Assembly: GCF_028389875.1 (NCBI RefSeq)
Contig: NC_084666.1
Span: 27,808,308 to 27,872,307 of the forward strand
Reading direction: 5' to 3'
Origin: Rhea pennata
Taxonomy: Eukaryota; Chordata; Aves; Rheiformes; Rheidae
Length of the DNA stretch: 64,000 bases
The translations under genes were made by a program, and so were the position numbers. A model generated the notes under the pieces. The model was not told where the DNA came from and made no database searches. It saw nothing but the letters and a program-made list of their open reading frames with translations. This document shows, piece by piece, positions 13,001-25,000 of the stretch; position 1 is the stretch's first letter; every line of letters begins with the position of its first letter.

Positions 13001-16000
13001 GCATGTTCCTCTCTTTAATCCTAAAGCTATGGCTCTAGGATTAGTCTGTGGTTGGTACCAAAAATATGCTGCAGCCGGACATGTGTAGTGGTTGCAACAG
13101 TATCTGTGTGTGTCCTAACACACACATTGCAGTACCTACTGCTGTGTGCATCTAGCTAGCTCATGAAGCACTTCTTATTGCTTGTTACCTTGCATCCTAT
13201 TTACCACTCTAATTGTGTTTGCAATAAACTGCTGTGTTTACATAAAAGGAGAATTTTTGTGACAGCTGAGGACAGTACAGCAGGTACAAATGGAAAATTG
13301 AAGATAGCTCAAACTTACACATGTCACAACTGGATATTTCATAACAATAATAAAGAATTTCAAGTCTGAATGCTTAGGGCCTGAATTCTTAATAGCTTCT
13401 CTACATGTTGTAGGGTCTTGCTACTTTATGTTCAAAAATAATGGAAGAGATATTTTAAAAGCATGTAAATACAAGTATTTGTTGAGAGCATTGGTTAAAT
13501 GGTTGAATATTCTTTGCTTCCTGGTAGGTGTTTATCGTATCAGGAGAGCAGACATCTGGGTTTCAAAGACCTTATCAGAAGAGAAGAAAGTTTAATGTTT
13601 TTGTTTGTATAGTTGCAAGAAAACATCACCCAAAGAAACACTTTTAAAAACACTACTCTCTTTCTGGCAGTAATAAAAATACAGGAAGCAAATGGCCTGA
13701 ATTTTAAATGGTGCTAAAGTAATTCTGTGAGGATGACTGGAATGCAATTCGCAATAAGACAGGGCTGGGACCCAGGAGCTGATTATTTGTAATTATATTT
13801 GTCCTGAGTTTTTTTTATGACTTGAAAGCAAAGATTAACTAGTATAGTTATCTTCTAGTACAGGGTATTTCTGAGCTTTCAGATTGCTTTTTTTAATTAT
13901 TATTTTTTATATATTTTAGAAAAGAGAAGAAATACATGGATGAGTGCTGGAAAAATGTCAACGTTGGGGACTTCATCCGGCTTTCATGTAATGAAATCAT
14001 TCCTGCTGACATGGTGCTGTTATATTCTACTGACCTGGATGGAATCTGTTATATTGAAACAGCAGGTCTTGATGGAGAAACCAATCTAAAGCAGAGGCAG
14101 GTGGTGAGAGGATATTCAGAGCAGGTGATAATTGTGCGTTTCTGTTCGATTAAGAAAGTCAACATGCCAGGTGGTCAACTAAAAACAACCCCAGCTTTCT
14201 AGATTACCTAGTTTTTGGTAGCTCAACAATCCCCATCTGAAAGCAAACTAACCAGATAAAAGTAGTTTTAGTTTGTGTCTGGAGTTATTTTGGAGCAAAT
14301 TTAGAATCATAGAATCATAGAAACTTCTGTGAGCTTACTTACTGCAGAATAAGAGAGCCCTATTTCAAGTGACACAAGCCAGTATAAATACTCAGTATGT
14401 ATCAGGAAGTTGCTTATGGTACTTAAAATTTCGTGAGGAAGAAATCAGATTTTTTTTTAGAATAGAGCTGTATACCTGATCTGCCCCTGATAGTCTCTCT
14501 TTCATTGTTTTTTTTCTTATTGCAAGTGTACTTTTAGCTCTAACTCTATTCCTTCAATGATTTCTAAAACCTTTGGAATCTTTCTGATTTTCTGCAACAG
14601 CCTACTGTGAACAGTGTTAACTGGGTCGTCTTCCCTTGAAGACTGAACATCACTGGCTCTCAGCAGTTTTCTGCCTAGCAAGTGGTGGTGGAAACTCAGT
14701 GAATCTTTGCTTTTCCAACCTGGAAATCACATGATTAGAGCTTTATAAGCAATTCATAAAAGCCATTTCAGATCCTGAAGACATAACTGCCGTTGTTCTA
14801 ATACCAGACACACCAACCTCAATTAGCAGTAAGTCTAGTAGATGAATCCTGGAGACAGGCACAAAGAAGATGGTGTCAAAAGAAAAAAAAAATGACTTTT
14901 GTTCAGTCTTCAGCACATTTGGTACTGAGTTCTGCTGCTGAAGCAAACCACACTGAATGCGACAGCAGAGAAGACTTGGTGCTATCTGTAAGAACAGAAT
15001 ATTTAGTCCCTCTGGAGATAAAATCACAAGAACGCTGCATTTTCAGCAGTGATGAGGAGGTGAGGAGGAGTACCTTCCTGTGAGTCCTCTGATACTTATA
15101 AGTATGGTAAAATTAAAGCCATGATATGATGTTTCTTATCTCTGTCATCCTCTTACAGAGATATGCATCCTTTTTTTACTCCTTTCTGTTATACTGTTTT
15201 CTGTTGAAAGGCCTATTTGATCTCTATGTAGATATGTATCATTAGAAGAGCCAAAATTCAAATGCCTCTGTAGGCTATCACACTGAGATGACTCTGATCT
15301 CTTACCAATTCATGGTTCCAAGGTTTGATTTTGGTCTCACTCAAGAAAGAGACCACTTGCTCTGTTTCTGGAAAACTTAACACCAAAATGCTGGGAAGAG
15401 TAATACTATCTAAAAAAGTGGTGATTTCTTCACCATCAAAAACTGCTCATTTTTGTCCTCAAATGGACAAAAATTTGTATAATTCTAGGGTCTTCTCATT
15501 GGAACTGGATAGATTGTGAATATAGAGGCCTAATCAACTTCACACACCTCCAACCTCCTGACAGCTCAGGTCCAACCAGAGGCTTCATCTGCACAAACTC
15601 AGACTGAGTGGTGCTGTTTGCAGTAGTTAGCTGGCTACCTGCCCGCTCAGCTGACTACTTGCATACCGTCTTTTTTAAGTATCTCAGAAAAATAGGAAGA
15701 AACTAAATCTAATTAAGGGATATCTAAAGGACTAAGAAGAACTGACCTACTTAGAACATTGTCTTCTTTGTGACTCTTAGCAAGTGGAAGCAAAGGTTGT
15801 CAATGAGGCAGCTGTTCTTGCCCTTGGGATTCCTTTAAGAGAAGGCCAGGCAAAATTGAAGCACGAAACAGGACCTGAAACCCCCTTAGTCAAATATTAT
15901 TTTCTAGTGACTTAGAATAGCATAATCTTTTTGAAGTGCTTATATGACAATAGGAAAGAATTTAGGGAGATAACTCAAGAGACCACGTAGGTAACAGAGC

Positions 16001-19000
16001 TGATAACAAGGAACAGAACACAGTGTCTCTAACCATCTTGGCGTTCCTAGAGAAATACCCCAAACAACTGAGAATCTACTCTCTGAGGATATTTTGATAT
16101 TGAATAAATTGACATTACTCTACTGCCTTCTGGAGAGTCAAAAGTTGTTTTCCATTAAGAAAGAATTAATCTCCTTTTCCTTCTCTGCCTCATCTGGTTA
16201 GCCAAACCGTGCATAAGTCCACTGGGATGGTGAAGCCGAAATACCATTAACACTAGGTCACTGTAAGCAATGAGTTTTCCGTGTTAAAAGAGAGGCCGCA
16301 GGACCACACTGTTAGCTTCGCAGCTCATGTGGCCAGTGACTGAACCCAGTCCTAGCTGCAACATCCTCAAACCTAGTAGAGGGGAAAGTGCTGTCCTTTT
16401 CTTCAGAGTTGTTAAAAAGAGTTACCAGTTTTCCTCATCCACCTTGGCTGTGCACCCCATTCCAGTGCCATATTATCAAACTATATTGACTGTCAGAAGC
16501 GTGATGCAGCCAAAACTGCAAGCCTGGCCTTGGGAAGCTGGCTCCCTCCCCATTCCAGTGGAGAGAGGCTGATGCAGAAATCATCACCCAAAGCTATCTC
16601 ATTCTGTTGCCATCTTTACTATCTGCCTTTCAACCTTCTTTTTGGTACTTCTACAGAGACCCTTTCACAAAATTCAGGTGGCTTTTATTCTACTATGGAA
16701 AAGCTTCTCTTTTGTTCTGGGAAACATAGCAAAGTGTCTCAAGAAGTAAGGGACAAAATCTTCCAGTATTTACTCTGAAGAAATTAAGATTGTAAATGAA
16801 GAGGACTATACTATAAATTTCTTCTGGCCTAGGAAGAGCTGAGTGCCCATTCCAAGATGCTTCCTTTTGGATGTAGTTTTAGTCATCTCTGTTTTTATTG
16901 ACATACAGTAGACATAATTCCAGAAGTCCTTGCATGCCCTGTAAGTCTGGTTTACCCTGGGTTCTAGATATGCTGAGATCAGTCATTCTCAAGTTTGAAG
17001 CTAGGTTGTTAGTGAGAATGCAGAAGAGAAGACTCGACTGCTTTGGTTGTTTTGCTTCCTTTTGGGGGTAATCTTTATTTTCTTTGTTCTCTTTTTTGCA
17101 TAATTGTTGCACAATGCAAAATGCATGAGAAGTATTAGTCAATACCCTGTAGTATGTTTTACAGAAATTTTGTATTTCCTATACAAATAAACAAGAAAAA
17201 GATTAGTGAAGAAAAAGATCTTTCACAGTTAATTACATTTACAAAGAGACTGCAGATACCTCTCTAGGACTGTTCGTGACTTAGTACAGTGCAACAAATC
17301 AATGCAGCAAAATACAACTTTTTTTTTTTTTTATCAAGCTGACTAGGCGTGTACTAATAATAGAATGTTATGCTTTCTGAGTTTCAAATTCTATTCATGG
17401 GCTTGTGTTTTAGCCCACAGTTGTTATTCTCCTCATGAGGAGAGTCACCTAATTATGGGAATAAAATCTTCTGCGTGACTTGTAATTACATAGCAGGTGT
17501 TTTTAATTAAGACTGGGCGTTAAAGACTTGGTGTTGGAGTTTGAAACCTTAAATTGGCTGTTCTTTTTCTTTAAAGAACAGAACAACTGACTTTCCAAAA
17601 AGTTAGTGGAAGGCACTCAATTTGGAAACAGTTCTGTTACACCAGAGGCTAGATTTCCACATATCCTGACTATACTCATATCCCATTAATTTCAACTGCA
17701 GTTGCTGGTAAGCACTGATTCCAAACCAAGGGCCTTTGGCTTTTTCCTTACTTCTTTTCAGGTTTCATTCTTTATTAATAAGAATGTTTGCATCACTTTA
17801 CTGAAGAGCTCTTTTCTGTTTCTTCGTTCACAACATGTACTTTTAGTCTTTCATAACAGCCATTTCTTCAGTATTGGTAAAGTTCATAATTAAAAATTCT
17901 ACTTGAAAAACTTCTTTGTGTTAGCACAGGTCATGGAATCAGAAACAGCACAGTTTGGAAGCAGTTCTATTTGCAGAGAGCTCAGTGTCTATTTTTCCCT
18001 CACAATGAATAAACCGTAGGAAATCTTTGCTTTTTGAATGTTCTTACTGCATGTTTCTTCCTTCTTCATCACTTCCCACCATTTTCTCCTCTCCCATTTT
18101 CTCAAGGTATCAGCAACACAGCTGGTATTTGCCAAGATTTGGTATTTCCTGAGAAGTCCTTGCATGCCCTGTAAGTCTGGTTTACCCTGGGTTCTAGATA
18201 TACTGAGATCAGTCACCCCTGAGTTTGAAGCTAAATTGTTAGTGATAATCTGCACCTGTGAATTTATGAAGTTTCTAAGTTCCTTCACATTTGGTTTGAA
18301 TTCTGTTTTTTTTTCCTATGGTTTTAGGTCTCTGAAATTGATCCAGAAAATTTTTCCAGTAGAATAGAATGTGAAAGCCCTAACAATGACCTCAGTCGAT
18401 TCCAAGGCTTTATGTAAGTACGTTTGGTGTCTGTCATTTGCTTTGGTGTTCCTGTTAATTTTCAGACAGCTTATAATGTTCGCTTTAAAAAATAATTACA
18501 ACATGTGGGATGGTTTTTTTTGTCAGTTTGCATCACTACATTTCTGAGTACAGCCAAGCAGACAGAGCTCCAGAAAGGGCTTTCTAAATAGCAGGTTGTA
18601 AGCTGGGGAAGCTTACTAGCACTTTTTTTTAAAAAAAATTTAATATTTTCAACCTCTTTGTTCAAGCTGCTTTACATTTGTGTATTCCTTATTTGAAATG
18701 GTTATTTTAAATCTGCTAATGACATGGGACATCTGCACAGTAATTATATCCTTAATATTCAGTCTGGACCACTGCTAGGTTGACGAGTTGCATTGCTCAG
18801 GATTGGAAATGGGAAGGATTGACTTCCACCCCTGCTTTGACTTGTTCTGTGTAACTCTCACTGACTTGACCGAACTCCTTTTGCTCCAAGTTCCTCATCT
18901 ATTTCTTTTATTCTCAGCAGTCTATGATTTTCCTATAAGTGGTAGGAAAACAAAATACTACTTCATGGAGTGGCTCATTTTCAAATTTTGAGGGGTGTAT

Positions 19001-22000
19001 TGTCTACTCTCTTCATAGTGGGCAATGATATGCTAGAAATATGGGGTAAAACCCAAACACCTACGTAAATCTTCATCTCTGAGAAAAACCTTGAGAACAG
19101 TGGGCTCACCTGCAGTGAAAGTATGCCGTGGGGGTAACCATGTGCACAGTAGTTTTAAAATGGGATTCTAAGTTGTGTTTGAATTTGTCTGATGTTGGCG
19201 ATCCAAATAGAAGTAATCTGCTTTGAGACTCAGTGTTTGTCCTGAGCTCATTTCAGCAGTGTTGCCAGCTTCTGATACGCCACCTAGCAAACACCAAACT
19301 TGTAAACATATGGAAATTTGTTTACATGACTAGATTTTCAAAGGCAGTCAGCGTGCCAAGTGCCCCATTCTTTTGAAAAGTCCAACCAGAAGCATCAGAA
19401 TGGCAGCCAGTGACTAACAGCTGCTCTGGGAAAAACACTGTCTAATGCTTTTCCAAAGTTTGACTGGTAATTGGTGGAGTCCTATCTACTTGGAGAGTAA
19501 ACTAAGCTAACGTGCTGTCTTTTCAGTGAGCATTCAAGCAAGGAACGAGTAGGCCTCAGCAAGGAGAATTTACTGCTTCGAGGATGCACAATAAGAAACA
19601 CAGAAGCTGTTGTAGGCATTGTGGTATATGCAGGTTAGTGAACCACCCTGGCTTTCATAGATTTCCTCACAAACAAGATTAACTTACTGCCCTAAGAAAC
19701 AGTATCATTCAAAGAGAAGTATCTTTTCTTTTCCATGAGATGGCAAGCTTGAATCCAGCATAAGGCAGCGGTAGCTCAAAGTGTTAGGAATGCATGTCTG
19801 AATTAATTTTGTTTCTGTTTTAAAAATATAAAGAGTGGATATGTCTGATTATTCATGAGAGGCCAATTCTGTTCAGCGTGAACTGATCCTTAGCTGTTGT
19901 TAGCTGCAGCAACAAATCCAAATTTTGAAAGGGACATGGAGATCTGTGACTTTTTTTAGGAGTTCTTTCTGGTCAACAATTGAAGTTAATGCTGTTATTT
20001 GGTACTCCGTATCAAAGGGCAGGTATTTTAAGGCTAACCAATTTTATATATTCAGTCAGATAATTACAATGCAGGTACAGAATGTAGAAAATAATATTAA
20101 AAATAACATAGAAATGTCAAGAATATGATTGCTGTTATAGGAAGGAATCTTACTAACAGTATGAGATAATGTATGAACAAGATTTTGATTTATCTTGTTG
20201 TTTTCTTTAGGACAGAATTACTTCATATATTGTAGGAGCAGTTAGTTACTTCACTTATGTTTAGAATCTGTGTTCAAATACTAGTTAACAGAAATGTCCA
20301 TTTTCCCAGAGCTTTGGCAATATATTTTAGTTCTGATGCCTGCTGGCAGAGAATTTCAAACTGTGTTGTGGTTACAGGACATGAAACCAAAGCCTTGCTG
20401 AATAACAGTGGCCCACATTACAAGCGCAGTAAATTGGAAAGAAGAGTGAACACTGACATTCTTTGGTGTGTTCTGCTTCTACTTTTAATGTGCTTAACTG
20501 GGGCGATAGGTAAGCAAGAATCTGTAAACTCTATTTCCCTCTTTCGTCTTACAATTCTTACTGTTTGATTTTGAGGCTGATTCATTTTAACTGCTCATCA
20601 CAGAAACTGCGTTTACTGTGTAATTCCCTAGCAGTCGGGGATGCTGCCAGCTTTGAGTTCATGTTGTCATGTTGAATCTGCAGTATAGTCAAGGGGTTTA
20701 TTTCTGGTGAAAGTTCTTAGGTCTGGAGCCCATTTCTGCAGTTTATTTCCCTATTCCCTCATTAGCTGTTCGGTAGAACTCAAAATTTTTCTCAGGAATT
20801 CTCAGGTAAAATGAGATACGTGTGCAGTATTGTGGGGAGAGGTTTAGTTTGAGTAGAGTTGTAAGGATTTAATATTTTAGGAGTTGATTAGAAAGTGAGC
20901 TTGAGTACTGAAATCTGAATAGTCTAATTTTTTGGCAAATCAAAAAGCTATTTAAAAGATGTCTAGAAAGACTTCTTCAAACTACACTTAATAAACATGT
21001 CTTATGCACTGGAATCACAATATGTGTTAGCTGAAACTGCTTTTACCATTGAGTTTTAAGTTTCCTACTGTAAACGAATCTTGTGATTTACATAGAGTCT
21101 TTTCTATGCCAATATTTATTTCACAGACCATAAACTGATTAGTTTGATTAGAACCTGATGATATGTCTACACAGGTTACGTGAAACCTGGACAAGCAGAG
21201 ATGAGACAGTTCATTGCCAGAAATTTGAAAATTATTTTTTGAAGTGTTTGGCAAGTGTAACTAGTATTCCTTTAGTTTTGATAGGTGCTATATAGATGTG
21301 CTATTGGTACGAATGCAATAAAACATTTATTCATGAATGCATTGAGCAGTTAATTAATTTAAATGGGGTTTCCCTAGAGGAAAAGCTCGAGAGAAAATGA
21401 TTATTTAAAGATTTAGAGGTAACTGCAGAGTAGAACAACTAACACCATGACCCTGAACCGCAGTGCAGTCTACATAAAAGTGATTCACTTTATCTTGTTC
21501 TTGTTTTCAAGGCCATGGAATTTGGTTAAGTAGGTATTCGGAAATACCCTTTTTTAACATTCCTGAGCCAGATGGGAAATCGATTCCTCCAACATTAGCA
21601 GGGTTCAATATGTTTTGGACAATGATCATTTTATTACAGGTAACTTTGGTCTGTTTTGAACATGGGCCATATTAAGTTTTTATTTATATCCTTGGAGTTA
21701 CCCTTCGGCTTCACGGGAATTGCTTCAAGTTTGTAACTGGTCAAGGAGCTTGATTTCGTTTAATTCTCATGTTTTATTTTGGTAGGTCTTGATCCCAATT
21801 TCTCTCTATGTTTCAATTGAAATTGTCAAATTGGGACAAATTTATTTAATCCAGAATGACATGGATTTTTACCATGAGAAGACAGACTCTACTATTCAGT
21901 GTCGAGCACTGAACATTGCTGAAGACCTTGGCCAGATTCAGTATATCTTCTCTGACAAGACTGGAACTCTCACTGAAAATAAGATGGTTTTTCGAAGGTG

Positions 22001-25000
22001 CAGCATTGCAGGACAGGAATATTGCCATGAGGAAAACGGTAAGACATGAAACAACATGCCTGCATGATGTGTCCTTTCTCTGTTCTCAGAGAAGCTGAAA
22101 GTTTATAGGGGTCAGGTGGACTTTGAGGTGTGTGGGGCAAAACACACTCATGGAAGGTGTGAATTCAGACTGGTCCCACTGATAGTCATTCATTTTCCCT
22201 TGTTATTTGTATCCCTTCTTATATTTTTGCTGTATGGTAAGAGACTTGAACTCTGTATGTGAGGTGCTGCTGGACTGATAGCCAAGTTTCAACATTATTA
22301 TGTATCACAAACAAAATGCTCTGTTTTCTCTGGAGAAAGTCATGTTTACTACATTTTGCTTCTCTCCTTGTAGTTTTCAGAGCCAGACCATTGAAAAATT
22401 GCCCATCTAGTCAGTCATCTCTCGCGCTTGCTCTCTCTCTTTTATTTTATTTTTTTAAAACTAGAGTTTCAGTGCTTGCCCAGTGTTTTGGGGTTCAAAC
22501 ATCCTATTCCCTACCACAAAAGATGCTTACATGTATCCTGTACCACTTCTATGGAGTATACCTTACGGCTCCAATTCAACACACTGCTGCCTTTGAGAAT
22601 GCAATAACCCTAATAAAATGTATCCTAAAGTCAGATCTTTAATGTTAAGGTAGAAATCAAGTGGATATATACACGGGAGTGTGTGGTTAGGCTCAAAAGG
22701 TAAGTACCTTTATGAAACAAAAATCTTGTATTCTTACCTACATCTTAGGCACCTTTGTCAGCGGAGAAGTCAGAAAGCAATGTTACCGGAATTATCCAGG
22801 CTGCCTCACTGAATTACCTCATATCAGAATATCTTTTCTATATACGTCTTGTGGGAGCCTATCTGTAGCCTTCTGAGAGCCTGGAGAAGGTACAACTCCA
22901 GACACAGGAGGAAATATAGAGTGTTGTAAAATCTTCGATTCAATTAGCTAATTTGTTAACTAGATAAAAACACAAAGTTTGTATTACCATTGTGCTGTGC
23001 AAGTACTAGTGACTGCAAACATTTGATATTTCATTGGTAGGCAATACAAGTATTCTGTATGAGATCAAAGAGGAGATGCTGACAGGTAGACACATGAATC
23101 AAAGCAGTGCATTAAAAAACTGCTTGTGGTTATGCTGGTTTTACTGCCAGATGGCATTGCTTGCTTTGTGTGAGCAAAAGGCACACCCTGCTGGCCACAG
23201 CAAGGAATCAGTTCAGCCTTTCTTTTGTTGTCACAGGCGCAGAGGGTTGCAGACTGTTTTCACCGTAATTTCTGTACGTCTTTTGAAAATTGTGTATTGT
23301 ATGTACTAAACTATGTACTAAATTCCTTACTAAGTTTTGTTTCCTAAGCCTCTAGACAGCATTTTAGAAAAAGTTCTTTTTGCTCATAAAACAATAATTT
23401 TGTTGCTCTTTCTGTAGCAAAGAGGTTGGAATCCTATCAAGAGATGGATTCAGAAGATGAGGATTTTCCTGATGGTCAGTGTGGCTCTTTGAGCCTTATG
23501 TCAAAATGGAGGGGGCACAAGAGCAGAGCAGTGAATGAACCTTTGAGCAAAAGATCTTTCAATCAGTTGCCTTGTGGTAACCCTGCATTGGGAGGGGAAG
23601 ATGATACCAGTGATGTTTTTCATTCACGACATGTTGCTTTCAGCAGCCGCATTGTAAGTAGAATTTGCTGGAATTTAATACTAAATTTCTGGAGTAACTC
23701 ACGAAGGAATCTCTTTTACCCTGTTTGAACTGAATGTTTGTCGTGTAAGAAATCCTTTCTCTCTTCCATCAAAATGGGAGCCTCCAGTGGTTGCTTGGTT
23801 ACAGCCTATTTGCAGCATAACATTTTAACATTTTGATGAATGACAAAAATAAAATTGAGGTTTGTTGTTTATAAAGACAGGCCAGAACCGTTATAGAAGT
23901 ATAAGTTGTTAATACCTGTTCAAAGCTGTTTATGTAAAAGCAGATGGGAAACAAAGACCAGTTAGGGTAATACTATTTCTCCTGTCTCTCCTGAACAAAT
24001 CTTTTAGACCCATTTTTAAGTGAATTTTTTTTTTAGAGATTTAAGGTTATATTAGGTATCTAGGTAGGGCTTAGACTGTTCCCCCTAACATCCTCATAGA
24101 CAGGCTCAGGAAGTGCAGGCTAGACAAATGGATAGTGAGGTGGATTGAGAACTGGCTAAAAAGCGGAGCTTAGAGAGTCATGATTAGTGGCACAAAATCT
24201 AGTTGGAGGCCTGTAGCTAGCACTGGAACAGGTTGCCCAGAGAGGTTGTGGAGTCTCCTCTGGAGACACTCAAAACATGCTTGGATGTGATCCTGTGCAG
24301 CGTATCCTAGGTGACCTTGCTTGAGCAGGGGGTTGGACTTGAGAGGACCAGAGGTCCGTTCCAACCTCAACCATTCTGTGATTCTGTAATATCTAAATGA
24401 CCAATATTCCAGTTGCACTTACTAGGGGCTAGCAGGGGTAAAAGTGCTGTTTCTGTTACCTGAAAGTATTCAAGTAGTGTTAGTGTTGAAGAGTCTTACA
24501 ACTAAGATTGTACTCACCTGTCGTGGCACAAGATTTGCTATTTGCCAGGGGCTAGTACAAGGCACTGAGGAGGGCAGCATGCTCCTCCGTCTCTAGTAAA
24601 ACCAGCTCAGCATCTGACAGGGATGGCCCTTTATTTTAAAGAAAGAGATTGTATGATTTTTTTTATACTTCATTCATCTGTATTTGATTCTACCTCAAGA
24701 GATTGAGATTAATTTGAAACCTTTTAACATGGATCTCTTGAATCAATTGTCAGTAGTGTCTGGACAATTATAATTTTCCCCTAATATATGAGCTTTATAT
24801 GGCACTTTTAAAATATATCTCAAAAGAATTTGCCACACTGAAGTTATTTGTGCATGAAGTCCCATTTGTGACTTTCAGGACTTATATCCTAATGGACAGT
24901 TTTGTTACTTTGATTGATAGGAAACAGATGTTGTACCAGACACACAACTGTTGGAAAAATTCAGTCAAATTTCTTCTCGTTCTTATCCACAATCAGAAGA

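Larger units (their letters stand above)
7884..13919 (+). other. ATP10D intron after coding exon 2
   Basis: 6.0 kb, ending ATATTTTAG. It contains a minus-oriented CR1 fragment (7982-8105), a TA repeat (11032-11087), a pyrimidine tract (11609-11659) and a small CpG-rich patch near 11830-11905. No conserved exon was seen. Confidence 0.85.
14125..18327 (+). other. ATP10D intron after coding exon 3
   Basis: 4.2 kb, ending GGTTTTAG. It holds two copies of a 98-bp direct repeat (16922-17019 and 18152-18249). A stretch from about 14.6 to 17.1 kb is somewhat GC-richer and dense in short open fragments, and could be a decayed element I do not recognise. Two ATAGAATC octamers at 14303-14320 may be a CR1 tail remnant. 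Confidence 0.8.
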
